From: Sphingobium wenxiniae
GTDB lineage: Bacteria > Pseudomonadota > Alphaproteobacteria > Sphingomonadales > Sphingomonadaceae
Length of the DNA: 64,000 bases
Assembly: GCF_007830065.1 (NCBI RefSeq)
Contig: NZ_VLKK01000001.1
Span: 431,585 to 495,584 of the forward strand
Direction of reading: 5' to 3'
The notes under the pieces were generated by a model. It was not told the DNA's origin. It searched no databases and saw only the letters and a list, made by a program, of their open reading frames with translations. Both the position numbers and the translations under genes were made by a program. Shown piece by piece: positions 15,484 through 24,973 of the stretch (the stretch's first letter is position 1; every line of letters begins with the position of its first letter).

Positions 15484-17502
15484 ATGTCCCCTCATCCCGC
15501 CTCGGAAAATAGCGGCATCTGGAAACTGATCTTCGGACGGCTCGACTGGAGCGCGATTCCGATCCATGAGCCGATCCTGATCGGCACCTTCATCGCGGTC
15601 GCCATCGGCGGCGTCGCGGTGCTGGGCCTCGTCACCAAATATCGGCTGTGGGGCATGTTGTGGCGCGACTGGTTCACGACGGTCGATCATAAGCGCATCG
15701 GGATCATGTACATGATCCTGGGCCTCATCATGTTCGTGCGCGGCTTTGCCGATGCGGTCATGATGCGGTTGCAGCAGGCGATGGCCTTCAACGGATCGGA
15801 AGGCTATCTGAACGCCCATCACTACGACCAGATATTCACGGCGCATGGCGTCATCATGATCTTCTTCGTCGCGATGCCGATGATAACCGGGATCATGAAC
15901 TATATGGTGCCGTTGCAGATCGGCGCGCGGGACGTGTCCTTCCCCTTCCTCAACAATTTCAGCTTCTGGATGACCACGGCGGGCGCCGTGATCGTCATGA
16001 TGTCGCTGTTCGTGGGCGAGTTCGCGCGGACGGGCTGGCTGGCCTATCCGCCGCTGTCTGGGATCGCCTACAGCCCCGGCGTCGGCGTCGATTATTATAT
16101 ATGGGGGCTACAGATAGCGGGCATCGGGACGCTGCTGTCCGGCGTCAACTTGATCGCGACCATCGTGAAGATGCGCGCGCCGGGCATGTCGATGATGAAG
16201 CTGCCGATCTTCGTGTGGACGTCGCTCTGCGCCAACGTGCTGATCGTCGCGGCCTTCCCCGTGCTGACCGCCGTTCTGGCGCTGCTCAGCCTCGACCGCT
16301 ATGTCGGGACGGCGTTCTTCACGAACGACATGGGCGGCAATCCGATGATGTATGTGAACCTCATCTGGATATGGGGCCACCCGGAAGTCTATATCCTCAT
16401 CCTGCCGCTGTTCGGCGTGTTTTCCGAAGTCACCTCGACCTTCTCGAACAAGCGGCTCTTCGGCTATTCGTCGATGGTCTATGCGACGGTCGTGATCGCG
16501 ATCCTGTCCTACCTCGTGTGGCTGCACCACTTCTTCACCATGGGGTCGGGCGCGAGCGTCAACAGCTTCTTCGGCATCACGACGATGGTGATTTCGATCC
16601 CGACGGGCGCGAAGCTCTTCAACTGGCTGTTCACCATGTATCGCGGACGCATCCGCTTCGAACTGCCGATGATGTGGACGGTCGCCTTCATGCTGACCTT
16701 CGTGGTCGGGGGCATGACCGGCGTGCTGCTGGCGGTGCCGCCCGCCGACTTCGTGCTGCACAACTCGCTGTTCCTGATCGCGCACTTCCACAACGTCATC
16801 ATCGGCGGCGTGCTGTTCGGCCTGTTCGCGGCGATCAACTACTGGTGGCCCAAGGCATTCGGGTTCAAGCTGGACCGCAAATGGGGCGTCTACAGCTTCT
16901 GGCTGTGGGTCGTGGGCTTCTGGTTCGCGTTCATGCCGCTCTACATATTGGGCCTGATGGGCGTGACGCGCCGGATGCGGGTGTTCGACGATCCGAGCCT
17001 TCAGATATGGTTCGAGATCGCGGCGCTGGGCGCGGTCATGATCGCCGCCGGCATCGCCTGCATGTTCATCCAGTTCGGGGTCAGCATCAAGAACCGCGAC
17101 AAGCTGCGCGACACCACCGGCGACCCGTGGAACGGCCGCACGCTGGAATGGGCGACCAGTTCGCCCCCGCCCGACTATAACTTCGCCTTCACGCCGGTCA
17201 TCCATGACGGCGACGCATGGGCGGACATGAAGAAGCGCGGATATCAGCGCCCCACCAGCGGGTTCGAGCCGATCCATATGCCGAGCAACACCGGCACGGG
17301 GGTCATCATCGCGGGGCTTTCCATCGCCTTTTCGGTCGGCATGATCTGGTACATGTGGTGGCTTGCGGGATTGAGCTTCGTCGGCATCCTCGCCGTCGCG
17401 ATCGGCCATACCTTCAACTATAAGCGCGACTTCCATATCCCTAGGGACGTGGTCGAGCGCACTGAGGGCGAGCGCACCCGTCAGCTCGCGATGCAGGGCT
17501 AA
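15484..17502 (+). CDS. cyoB: Cytochrome bo-type ubiquinol oxidase subunit I
   Basis: The catalytic haem-copper subunit, 672 residues with about 15 membrane helices. Haem and copper ligands are visible: HGVIMIFF (low-spin haem His), WGHPEVY (CuB His cross-linked to Tyr), LHHFFTMG (two CuB His), and HFHNVIIGG (haem ligands). It reduces O2 to water while pumping protons. A start at ATG 15484 with GAAGG upstream is preferred over an in-frame TTG at 15478. It sits 66 bases after cyoA and 4 bases before cyoC. Confidence 0.98.
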   Translation: MSPHPASENSGIWKLIFGRLDWSAIPIHEPILIGTFIAVAIGGVAVLGLVTKYRLWGMLWRDWFTTVDHKRIGIMYMILGLIMFVRGFADAVMMRLQQAMAFNGSEGYLNAHHYDQIFTAHGVIMIFFVAMPMITGIMNYMVPLQIGARDVSFPFLNNFSFWMTTAGAVIVMMSLFVGEFARTGWLAYPPLSGIAYSPGVGVDYYIWGLQIAGIGTLLSGVNLIATIVKMRAPGMSMMKLPIFVWTSLCANVLIVAAFPVLTAVLALLSLDRYVGTAFFTNDMGGNPMMYVNLIWIWGHPEVYILILPLFGVFSEVTSTFSNKRLFGYSSMVYATVVIAILSYLVWLHHFFTMGSGASVNSFFGITTMVISIPTGAKLFNWLFTMYRGRIRFELPMMWTVAFMLTFVVGGMTGVLLAVPPADFVLHNSLFLIAHFHNVIIGGVLFGLFAAINYWWPKAFGFKLDRKWGVYSFWLWVVGFWFAFMPLYILGLMGVTRRMRVFDDPSLQIWFEIAALGAVMIAAGIACMFIQFGVSIKNRDKLRDTTGDPWNGRTLEWATSSPPPDYNFAFTPVIHDGDAWADMKKRGYQRPTSGFEPIHMPSNTGTGVIIAGLSIAFSVGMIWYMWWLAGLSFVGILAVAIGHTFNYKRDFHIPRDVVERTEGERTRQLAMQG

Positions 17503-17506
17503 TATC

Positions 17507-18151
17507 ATGGCAAGCGCACCCACCATAGACCCCGCCTTCCTCGACAAGGACGGCAAGCCGCTCTTCCACCTGGAGCATGAACCGCATCATCCGGAAGGGT
17601 CCAGCACCATGCTGGGCTTCTGGATGTATCTGATGAGCGATTGCCTCATCTTCGCCTGCCTGTTCGCGACCTATGCCGTGCTGGGCGGCAATTATGCGGC
17701 GGGACCGGGGCCGAAAGACCTGTTCGACCTGTCGCTGGTGGCTTTGAACACGGCGATGCTGCTCTTTTCATCCATCACCTATGGTTTTGCCATGCTGGCG
17801 GTGGAAAAGAACCGGATCGGCGCGACGCAGGGATGGCTGGCGATCACCGGACTGTTCGGCCTCGCCTTTCTCGGCATCGAACTTTATGAGTTCGCGCATC
17901 TGATCCATGAAGGCGCGACGCCGATGCGGTCGGGTTTCCTGTCCGCCTTCTTCGCGCTGGTCGGCACGCACGGGCTGCACGTCACCTTCGGCATCATCTG
18001 GCTGGCGACGCTGATGGTGCAGGTCGCCAAAAAGGGCCTGATCCCCGCCAATCAGCGTCGGTTGATGTGCCTTTCGATGTTCTGGCACTTTCTGGACGTC
18101 ATCTGGATCGGCGTCTTCACCTTCGTTTACCTGATGGGGATGCTGCGATGA
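17507..18151 (+). CDS. cyoC: Cytochrome bo-type ubiquinol oxidase subunit III
   Basis: A 214-residue subunit with five predicted helices, including [18 protein letters not shown] and the [11 protein letters not shown] segment that carries the conserved glutamate. It stabilises the oxidase core. Its stop overlaps the cyoD start (ATGA). Confidence 0.97.
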   Translation: MASAPTIDPAFLDKDGKPLFHLEHEPHHPEGSSTMLGFWMYLMSDCLIFACLFATYAVLGGNYAAGPGPKDLFDLSLVALNTAMLLFSSITYGFAMLAVEKNRIGATQGWLAITGLFGLAFLGIELYEFAHLIHEGATPMRSGFLSAFFALVGTHGLHVTFGIIWLATLMVQVAKKGLIPANQRRLMCLSMFWHFLDVIWIGVFTFVYLMGMLR

Positions 18152-18537
18152 GCGCGCACGAACAGAGCAATCACGGTCATCATGACGATGGCCATGCCCA
18201 TGGCACTTTCGGCAGCTATATGATCGGTTTCGGCCTGTCGGTGATCCTGACGGCCATCCCTTTCTGGCTGGTGATGACGGGTTATTTCGCCAATCCGCAG
18301 ACGACCGCCATGGTCATCATGGCCTTTGCCGTGGTGCAGATCGTGGTGCACATGATCTACTTCCTGCACATGAACACCCGGTCGGAAGGCGGGTGGACGA
18401 TGATGGCGCTGATCTTCACGCTGGTGCTGGTCGTCATCACGCTGGCCGGGTCGATGTGGGTCATGTATCACCTCAATCACAATATGATGCCCCAGATGCA
18501 GGGCATGAGCGCGCATGACATGAGCCAGATGCCGTGA
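18148..18537 (+). CDS. cyoD: Cytochrome bo-type ubiquinol oxidase subunit IV
   Basis: A 129-residue subunit with three membrane helices and the family signature VHMIYFLHM. The N-terminus is unusually His-rich ([11 protein letters not shown]), and the C-terminus is Met/His-rich ([11 protein letters not shown]). This could bind metal such as copper; that is inference. It overlaps cyoC by 4 bases at its start and the SURF1 gene by 4 at its end. No cyoE (haem O synthase) follows, so that gene must be elsewhere. Confidence 0.95.
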   Translation: MSAHEQSNHGHHDDGHAHGTFGSYMIGFGLSVILTAIPFWLVMTGYFANPQTTAMVIMAFAVVQIVVHMIYFLHMNTRSEGGWTMMALIFTLVLVVITLAGSMWVMYHLNHNMMPQMQGMSAHDMSQMP

Positions 18538-19241
18538 AGGCGAAGCGGCGGTCAGCGGGGTTCCTGATCGGGCTGACGCTGATCGCGGCGATGCTGGTGG
18601 CGGGCTTTGGCGCGCTGGGCGTCTGGCAGGTGCACAGGCTGGCATGGAAGCGAGACCTGATCGCGCGGGTGGATGCGCGGGTTCATGCCGCTCCGGTGGC
18701 GGCGCCCGCCATGGCGAGCGCAGCCGACGAATATCGGCGCGTCGCCGTGCAGGGGCATTTCCTGCATGACAGGGCGGCGCTGGTTCAGGCGTCCACGGTG
18801 CGCGGCTCCGGCTATTGGGTGATGACGCCACTGATGACGGATCGCGGTTTCGCCGTGATCGTCAATCGCGGGTTCGTGCCGCCGGAAGCGAAGGCCAGCT
18901 ATGAACAGCCAAGGGGCCGCGTGGCGCTGACCGGGCTGCTGCGCCTGAGCGAGCCGGGCGGCGGTTTCCTGCGCGCCAACGATCCGGGCGCGGACCGCTG
19001 GTATTCGCGGGACGTGGCAGCCATCGCGGCGAAACGCGGACTAAGGCCGGTCGCGAATTATTTCATCGACGCCCAGGCGTCCCCCTCCCCCTACGCGCTG
19101 CCCGTCGGCGGGCTTACGGTCGTGCGCTTTCCCAATAGCCATCTTTCCTACGCGATCACATGGTTCGCTCTGGCGATCATGAGCGCGGGCGCATACATCT
19201 TCGTCATGCGTCAGGAGTTGACAGCGCGCGGGGCGGAATGA
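18534..19241 (+). CDS. SURF1-family oxidase assembly protein
   Basis: A 235-residue protein with one helix at each end (about 10-30 and 205-225) and a periplasmic domain between, the classic SURF1 layout. GVWQVHRLAWKRDLI near the start and VVRFPNSHLSYAITWF near the end are family hallmarks. SURF1 proteins help insert haem into subunit I of haem-copper oxidases. A GTG start overlaps cyoD (GTGA), and its stop overlaps regB (ATGA), tying oxidase assembly and redox regulation to the oxidase operon. Confidence 0.94.
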   Translation: MKAKRRSAGFLIGLTLIAAMLVAGFGALGVWQVHRLAWKRDLIARVDARVHAAPVAAPAMASAADEYRRVAVQGHFLHDRAALVQASTVRGSGYWVMTPLMTDRGFAVIVNRGFVPPEAKASYEQPRGRVALTGLLRLSEPGGGFLRANDPGADRWYSRDVAAIAAKRGLRPVANYFIDAQASPSPYALPVGGLTVVRFPNSHLSYAITWFALAIMSAGAYIFVMRQELTARGAE

Positions 19242-20569
19242 AAAAATTGCCGATCAATGCCCAGTGGCTGCCCAGCCAGTGGCCCGCCGACGCCGCCGGG
19301 CGGCGGAACATGGCGCTGCTGGTGCAGTTGCGCTGGATCGCCATCGCCGGGCAGGTCGCGACGATCCTGATCGTGCATTTCGGCATGGGCATCCACTTGC
19401 CGATCGCGCCGATGCTGCTGATCGCGGCCTTGGCCTGCGCGATGAACGTCGCGAGCTTCGCGATATTACGCCGCCGGACCGACGTGGCCCGGCCCGAACT
19501 GTTCCTTGCCCTGCTGTTCGACGTGCTGGTATTGACGGCGCAGCTTTACCTGAGCGGCGGGGCGACCAATCCCTTCATCGGCCTCTATCTGTTGCAAGTG
19601 GCGCTGGGCACGGTGCTGCTCGACCGATGGAGCGTCTGGGGAATCGCGATCCTGTCGGCGCTCTGCGCGGCGCTGCTTTCGATATTCTATCATCCGCTGA
19701 CCCTTTCCCGCGCCTTGGAAGGGCATTTGTTCGATCTGCACATCGTCGGCACATGGATCAACTTCACGATGATCGCGGTGCTGCTGGTGCTGTTCATGTC
19801 GCGCGTGACGCATAATCTGCAATTGCGGGAGAAATATCTGGCGCGGCTGCGGCAGCAGGCGGCGGAAGAGGAGCATATCGTCCGCATGGGCCTGCTCGCG
19901 TCCGGCGCGGCGCATGAACTGGGCACGCCCCTGTCGCAGCTTGCCGTCGTGCTGGGCGACTGGCTCCATATGAAGGAAGTGACGAAACATCCCGCTCTGG
20001 TCGAGGAAGTGCAGGAGATGCAGGCGGCGGTGCAGCGCTGCAAGGCGATCGTTACCGGCATCCTGCTGTCGTCGGGCGAAGCGCGCGGGGAAGCCTCGCA
20101 GGTGACGAGCCTGCGCGATTTCGTGGAAGGCATCGCGCGGGATTGGCGGGCGGCCCATCCCGGCACGGCGCTGCTGTGCGATTTCGGGCCGCATGACTAT
20201 CCCCGCATCATCGCCGATCCGGTGATCCGCCAGGCCATCGGCAACCTGCTCGACAATGCCCGGGAGGCTGGCGCGAGCCGGATCGACATGCTGATCGGAC
20301 GGGACAATAGCTGGCTCAACATCGCGGTGCGCGACAACGGCCCCGGTTTCAGCGAGGAGATGCTGGCGGATTTCGGCAAACCCTACCGGTCGAGCAAGGG
20401 CAAGCAGGGCGGCGGCCTTGGCCTGTTCCTGGTGGTCAACGTCGTGCGGAAGCTGGGCGGGCGGGTGAACGCCAGCAACGGCGCGGACGGCGGGGCGCTG
20501 ATCCTGCTGCGCCTGCCGCTGGGCACGCTCGCCATGGAGGAGGAGGAGTGGAATGCCGATGACCGATGA
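19238..20569 (+). CDS. regB: Redox-responsive sensor histidine kinase RegB/PrrB/ActS
   Basis: A 443-residue inner-membrane kinase with six predicted helices in the first 190 residues. The quinone-binding heptad GGATNPF is at 107-113, the phospho-accepting His226 is in AAHELGTPLSQL, and Cys268 in VQRCKAI lies where RegB has its redox-active cysteine. The ATP-binding domain shows NLLDNA, DNGPGF and GGGLGLFL. RegB is known to read the quinone pool and cysteine redox state and control respiration genes via RegA. Its position after cyoABCD suggests direct feedback on the oxidase. Confidence 0.95.
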   Translation: MKKLPINAQWLPSQWPADAAGRRNMALLVQLRWIAIAGQVATILIVHFGMGIHLPIAPMLLIAALACAMNVASFAILRRRTDVARPELFLALLFDVLVLTAQLYLSGGATNPFIGLYLLQVALGTVLLDRWSVWGIAILSALCAALLSIFYHPLTLSRALEGHLFDLHIVGTWINFTMIAVLLVLFMSRVTHNLQLREKYLARLRQQAAEEEHIVRMGLLASGAAHELGTPLSQLAVVLGDWLHMKEVTKHPALVEEVQEMQAAVQRCKAIVTGILLSSGEARGEASQVTSLRDFVEGIARDWRAAHPGTALLCDFGPHDYPRIIADPVIRQAIGNLLDNAREAGASRIDMLIGRDNSWLNIAVRDNGPGFSEEMLADFGKPYRSSKGKQGGGLGLFLVVNVVRKLGGRVNASNGADGGALILLRLPLGTLAMEEEEWNADDR

Positions 20570-21092
20570 CCGGCTGCTGGTGATCGTCGAGGACGACGAA
20601 GCCTTTGCCCGCACGCTCAAGCGGTCGTTCGAGCGGCGCGACTATCGGGTGCTGGTCGCAAACAGCCAGGAAGCGCTGGAGGCCCTGCTGGCGGAGCATG
20701 ATCCGGGCTATGCCGTGGTGGACCTGAAACTCGGCGCGCAGTCGGGGTTGCTGTGCGTGCAGACGCTCCATGCCCACGATCCCGCGATTCTGATCGTGGT
20801 CCTGACGGGCTTTGCCAGCATTGCGACGGCGGTGGAGGCGATCAAGCTGGGCGCGACCAATTATCTGGCGAAACCGTCCAATACCGACGATATAGAGGCC
20901 GCCTTCGCGCGCTCGGGCGGCAATCCCTCGGCGCCGCTCGCGCCCCGGCCGACCTCGATCAAGACGCTGGAGTGGGAACATATCCACGCAGTGCTGAAGG
21001 ACAGCGATTTCAATATTTCCGAAGCGGCGCGGCGATTGGGGATGCACCGCCGCACATTGGCGCGAAAGCTGGCCAAACGGCAGGTCGGTTGA
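20553..21092 (+). CDS. regA: Response regulator RegA/PrrA/ActR
   Basis: A 179-residue regulator with a receiver domain (acidic pair near residues 13-15, phosphorylated Asp57 in VVDLKLG, Lys in YLAKPS) and a C-terminal Fis-type helix-turn-helix (NISEAARRLGMHRRTL), the RegA signature. It overlaps regB by 17 bases, with a strong GGAGGAGGAG site at 20537-20547. ATGs at 20553 and 20559 are both possible starts. It is the last gene of the cyo operon. Confidence 0.96.
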   Translation: MPMTDDRLLVIVEDDEAFARTLKRSFERRDYRVLVANSQEALEALLAEHDPGYAVVDLKLGAQSGLLCVQTLHAHDPAILIVVLTGFASIATAVEAIKLGATNYLAKPSNTDDIEAAFARSGGNPSAPLAPRPTSIKTLEWEHIHAVLKDSDFNISEAARRLGMHRRTLARKLAKRQVG

Positions 21093-21126
21093 CGCGCCTT
21101 TTCGGTCATGCCATGGGCAGGACAAC

Positions 21127-21200
21127 GCGGGTGTAGCTCAATGGTAGAGCAGCAGCTTCCCAAGCTGACGACGGGGGTTCGATTCCCCTCACCCGCTCCA
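21127..21200 (+). tRNA. tRNA-Gly, anticodon CCC
   Basis: A 74-base cloverleaf: acceptor stem GCGGGTG/CACCCGC (21127-21133 with 21190-21196), D-loop GCTCAATGGTAGAGC, anticodon loop TTCCCAA giving anticodon CCC, T-arm GGGGG TTCGATT CCCCT, discriminator T, and encoded CCA (21198-21200). The last regA stop is 34 bases upstream. Confidence 0.96.
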
Positions 21201-21245
21201 GCTTCGGCGCTTTGCTTCCATTTACAACAGATGATGCGCCTTGCG

Positions 21246-22181
21246 TCATTCAAAGGCAAAGACAAGCTCTTGCAAAGCTTCGAATATCGCCGCTCCTGCA
21301 ACCCCGGCGGCAGCGGCCTTGAGCCAGACCGATTGGGCGAACGCCTTCGCCTTACCAATCCATGAAGGAGAGGGCAGCGGCTCATCGATAGCGAATGGCG
21401 CATATTGATCGATGATCGCCCGTTCGACATTGCTGACGTTCGTAAGCGCGTTTGCCCATGTCATATTGCGCTTTACGATCCGCCCCGGATTTCCCGCTAT
21501 GATGCAAGAAGCCGGATAGCTCTTTGTCGCGACGGCGGCTGTCCCGACGACGGAACCAGCCCCGATGTGCGCCCCGCTGGTGAGCACCGCGCGACGGCCG
21601 ATCCAAACATGCGGCTCCAATATGATCCGATTGCGGCCATAGTTGACCAATTCCATTGTCGCCCGATTCACAATGCCGTGCTGGTTGGAGCCTTGAATCA
21701 ATATTCCATCAGACCAGAGACTTTGCTTTTTGATGAGCAGGTCGGTGTTCAACAGGACAGCCTCGACACCACCGGCAAACGCTCCCTCTCCGATGATTAC
21801 CTTGCAGCCCCGGAACGCGTCGCCATCGCCGCCGGTCATGCGAATCTTCATCGCGAGCTTGTTACGGGAAAGATTCAAAACCGAATGCCCCGGCCCATTG
21901 AGCTTGAGGATCATGCTCGGTGCAGTTCGGAGAAAGTAGATCGTGCATCTGGGAGAGTGTCTCAGCACCTGAATCCTGACGCGGCGCACCATATCCAACG
22001 CGCCTTTAGGATACCATATCACGGAGTCCGTCAGGTCATGACCCTTCGGATTGTCTGTCGAAAGGTCGCTGATCGGCACGCACTCATACGTGTCTTTTGG
22101 CAACTCAGTGACCACGTAATCGGTCATTGGACCAAAATCATCGACTCCCACGAACTCCGCAAGAATCTGTTCAGCCTTCAT
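21246..22181 (-). CDS. Left-handed beta-helix acyltransferase-like protein, atypical base composition
   Basis: A 311-residue protein. The N-terminal 100 residues are of unknown type; residues of about 120-250 carry hexapeptide repeats (IIGEGAF, VWIGRRAVLTSGAHIGAGSVVG, SCIIAGNPGRIVKR) typical of DapH/WecD/colanic-acid-type O-acyltransferases; and a C-terminal hydrophobic Ala-rich helix follows. The AGNPGRIVKR ending is the classic hexapeptide acetyltransferase close. A start at ATG 22181 with GGGGA upstream is preferred. Composition is lower in GC than the flanks: the row 21661-21720 is 50 percent GC against 63 percent in 22861-22920. Lying next to tRNA-Gly, it may be an acquired gene. The substrate is unknown. 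Confidence 0.8.
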   Translation of the reverse strand: MKAEQILAEFVGVDDFGPMTDYVVTELPKDTYECVPISDLSTDNPKGHDLTDSVIWYPKGALDMVRRVRIQVLRHSPRCTIYFLRTAPSMILKLNGPGHSVLNLSRNKLAMKIRMTGGDGDAFRGCKVIIGEGAFAGGVEAVLLNTDLLIKKQSLWSDGILIQGSNQHGIVNRATMELVNYGRNRIILEPHVWIGRRAVLTSGAHIGAGSVVGTAAVATKSYPASCIIAGNPGRIVKRNMTWANALTNVSNVERAIIDQYAPFAIDEPLPSPSWIGKAKAFAQSVWLKAAAAGVAGAAIFEALQELVFAFE

Positions 22182-22349
22182 GGTTATTCCCCTGAAACAA
22201 CGTTCTAGTCTTTCATTCTCATCCTCGCCGATCCTGGCATCTGCATAAATCCCGCGGCCTTCCCACATGGGCCGTCCTATACGCGGCAGATCATGCTATG
22301 GGACCATCGAATACCGGCCGCCAGCGGAAGATCGAATCATCTCCTGCGA

Positions 22350-22375
22350 GGAACCGTTATTCAAGGCAGCGCGTT
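22350..22375 (+). promoter_or_regulatory. EcfG-type (general stress response) promoter of the hybrid kinase
   Basis: GGAAC (22350-22354), a 17-base spacer, and CGTT (22372-22375) match the EcfG consensus. The predicted start near 22382 gives a 30-base leader to the ATG at 22412. Confidence 0.6.
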
Positions 22376-22411
22376 TTGCCTGGGCAAAGATAACAAGGAT
22401 TTCGGGTCCGG

Positions 22412-23986
22412 ATGAAAAAGGCAGTGCCTGACCAGCTGGAAAATCGGTTCGAACTGCTGGTCCAGAGTGTGACGGACTATGCAATTTACATGCTCGATCC
22501 CACCGGCACGGTGACCAGTTGGAATGCCGGGGCCGAGCGGCTGAAGGGATATCGGGAACAGGAGATCCTCGGCCACAATTTTTCCCGCTTCTATTCCGAA
22601 GAGGACAGGTTGGCAGGCGTTCCGTCCCGGGCGCTGGAAACCGCCGCGCGCGAGGGGCGATTCGAAGCGGAAGGGTGGAGGATGCGCAAGGACGGTTCGC
22701 GATTCTGGGCTAGCGTCGTCATCGACGCCATCCGTAATCCGGAGGGCGAACTGCTTGGCTTTGCGAAGGTCACGCGCGACCTTACCGAACGGCGCGAGGC
22801 GCAGCAGGCGCTCGAAGAAGCACGCGACGCCATTTTCCAGACGCAAAAGATGGAAGCCATCGGCAAGCTGACGGGCGGCGTGGCCCATGATTTCAACAAC
22901 CTGCTGGCCGTTATCGTGGGCAGCCTCGACCTTGCGCGGCAGCGACTGGCCACCGGGGCCGACATTTCCCGCTATATCGACAACGCCATGGCGGCAGCGG
23001 AGCGGGGCGCGATGCTGACCCAGCGTATGCTGGCCTTTGCCCGCAAGCAGGAACTGAAACTGCAAAGCGTCGATTGCATCGCGCTGGTGCGCGACATGGC
23101 CGAATTGCTCAAGGCCACGCTGGGCACGGGCATTACCATCGAAACCCGTTTTCCCCTTTCCATGGCATCCGCCCATGCCGATCCGGGTCAACTCGAACTC
23201 GCGCTGCTCAACCTTGCGGTCAATGCCCGCGACGCGATGCGGAGCGTGGGCCGCCTGATCCTGGAAGGCGTTGAGGTCTCGATGCCCCCGCTTCCGCGTA
23301 GCGACCTGGCGCCCGGTCCCTATATCCGCTTGTCGGTCATCGATGAGGGCGACGGCATGGACCCGGCGACACTGGCGCGCGCCACCGAACCCTTTTTCAC
23401 CACCAAGGGCGTGGGCAAGGGCACAGGGCTTGGCCTGTCGATGGTCCACGGCTTTGCGGAGCAATGCGGCGGCGCGATAACCATCGCGAGCGAAGTGGGC
23501 AAGGGCACGACGGTGTCGCTCTGGCTGCCGATGACGGCCTCCCACGCCCAGAGCATCGAGGAAAACGACGCGGAACCCGCATGGGAAACCGGCGAACCGC
23601 TGGTGATTCTGGCGGTCGACGACGACGATCTGGTGCTGACCAATACGGCCGGGATGCTGGAGGACCTGGGGCACACGGTATTTCAGGCAAGCAGCGCGGC
23701 GGACGCCCTGCGGATATTGGAGCAGGGGACCATCAATCTGGTCATCACCGATCATGCGATGCCCGGCATGACCGGCGCGCAACTGGCCGATGTGATCGAG
23801 GAAAAACTGCCGGGCCTGCCGGTCATCATCATCACCGGCTTTGCCGAACTGCCGCCCCATGCGACCAGCAGGCCAAGGCTGGACAAACCGTTCAAACAGG
23901 CGGCCCTCGCCCGGATCGTCAGCACCATAGGCGGCAGGCCGATGCCTGATAGCCCGGTTTCCGACAGCCGCAGGTCCAAGGGATAG
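22412..23986 (+). CDS. PAS-sensor hybrid histidine kinase with C-terminal receiver
   Basis: A 524-residue soluble kinase. It has a PAS domain at about 12-125 (YAIYMLDPTGTVTSWNAGAE), a histidine-kinase domain with phospho-accepting His159 in GGVAHDFNNLL, an ATPase domain (NLAVNARDAM, DEGDGM, GKGTGLGLSM), and a receiver domain with Asp447 in LVITDHAMPGM. It has no membrane helices, so the PAS domain senses a cytoplasmic cue such as light, redox or ligand; the cofactor is unknown, and the Cys of a LOV site is not evident. It stands alone with no response-regulator gene next to it. An EcfG-type promoter suggests it belongs to the general stress regulon. Confidence 0.93.
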   Translation: MKKAVPDQLENRFELLVQSVTDYAIYMLDPTGTVTSWNAGAERLKGYREQEILGHNFSRFYSEEDRLAGVPSRALETAAREGRFEAEGWRMRKDGSRFWASVVIDAIRNPEGELLGFAKVTRDLTERREAQQALEEARDAIFQTQKMEAIGKLTGGVAHDFNNLLAVIVGSLDLARQRLATGADISRYIDNAMAAAERGAMLTQRMLAFARKQELKLQSVDCIALVRDMAELLKATLGTGITIETRFPLSMASAHADPGQLELALLNLAVNARDAMRSVGRLILEGVEVSMPPLPRSDLAPGPYIRLSVIDEGDGMDPATLARATEPFFTTKGVGKGTGLGLSMVHGFAEQCGGAITIASEVGKGTTVSLWLPMTASHAQSIEENDAEPAWETGEPLVILAVDDDDLVLTNTAGMLEDLGHTVFQASSAADALRILEQGTINLVITDHAMPGMTGAQLADVIEEKLPGLPVIIITGFAELPPHATSRPRLDKPFKQAALARIVSTIGGRPMPDSPVSDSRRSKG

Positions 23987-24094
23987 ATTTCCCGGCCGGA
24001 GACGGAAAACCGCTTTTTCCGCCGCCATGGCTATTGCAAGCGGCCTGTGCTTGACCAAGAAGGAAAAGACCTTCTCCCCAAATGGCAGGATCGC

Positions 24095-24973
24095 ATGGAC
24101 ACGCCCGCAGCGCCCACCCCGACATCGCATTTCTTCACATCGCTGCGGACGCGCCTGCACTATCTGGATTGGGGAAATCCCTCGGCGCCGCCCTTGATCC
24201 TGGTGCACGGGGGTTTCGATCATGCGCGCAGCTGGGACTGGACCGCCCGGGCGTTGTGCCGCGACTATCACGTCATGGCCGTTGACCTGCGCGGGCATGG
24301 CGACAGCGGCTGGTCTTCGGACGGCAGCTATATGATGAGCAGCTTCGTCTATGATCTGGCGCAGATGGTGGACATGATCGGGAGCGAGACGGTGACGATC
24401 GTCGCCCATTCGCTCGGCGGGTCGATCAGCCTGCGCTATGCGGGGCTGTATCCCGAACGGGTGGCGAAGCTCGTCGCCATAGAAGGGCTGGGCCTTTCCC
24501 CGGCGCGCCTTCGGGAAAGGGCGGAAGAAGCCGTCGTCGACAAGTGGCGCGAATGGATCGACCTGCGGCGGACCATATTGCGCAAGCCCGGCCGCAGGCT
24601 AGCCACGATCGAAGCCGCGGTGGAGCGTATGCGCGCGCGCAACGACCATCTGTCCGTCGAGCAGGCGTTGCATCTGACGATCCACGGCACCAACCGGAAC
24701 GAAGATGGCAGCTATGGCTGGAAATTCGACCCCTGCCTGCGCGGCTGGGCGCCCGACATGGGAGCGGATGAGGAACTGCCGCATTTCTGGAGCCGGATCA
24801 CCTGTCCCGTCCTGCTGTGCCTTGGCGCTGACAGTTGGGCGTCAAATCCGGTCCAGGACGGCCGGGCCGCTCATTTTCAGGACGCCCGGCTGGTGGAATT
24901 CGCCAATGCCGGCCACTGGCTGCATCATGACAGGTTCGATGGCTTCATCGCGGAACTGCGCGCTTTCCTGTGA
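24095..24973 (+). CDS. Alpha/beta hydrolase
   Basis: A 292-residue cytoplasmic alpha/beta-fold hydrolase. The oxyanion region LVHGGFDHARSWDW is near residue 40, the nucleophile serine is in AHSLGGS, and the catalytic His is in ANAGHWLHHD near the end. Substrate is unknown; related proteins hydrolyse esters, lactones or C-C bonds. The ATG at 24095 with CAGGA upstream is preferred over a GTG at 24047. Convergent with the decayed nitronate monooxygenase. Confidence 0.88.
   Translation: MDTPAAPTPTSHFFTSLRTRLHYLDWGNPSAPPLILVHGGFDHARSWDWTARALCRDYHVMAVDLRGHGDSGWSSDGSYMMSSFVYDLAQMVDMIGSETVTIVAHSLGGSISLRYAGLYPERVAKLVAIEGLGLSPARLRERAEEAVVDKWREWIDLRRTILRKPGRRLATIEAAVERMRARNDHLSVEQALHLTIHGTNRNEDGSYGWKFDPCLRGWAPDMGADEELPHFWSRITCPVLLCLGADSWASNPVQDGRAAHFQDARLVEFANAGHWLHHDRFDGFIAELRAFL

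Noticed and set aside
12781..15846. A 1021-codon open frame on the minus strand
   Set aside because: Only 12781-14112 encodes the MFS transporter; the remainder runs antisense through cyoA and has no protein-like pattern.
21127..22411. Genomic island bounded by tRNA-Gly attachment repeats
   Set aside because: I searched for a copy of the tRNA 3' end (ACCCGCTCCA) near 22200-22400 and found none; no integrase gene is present.
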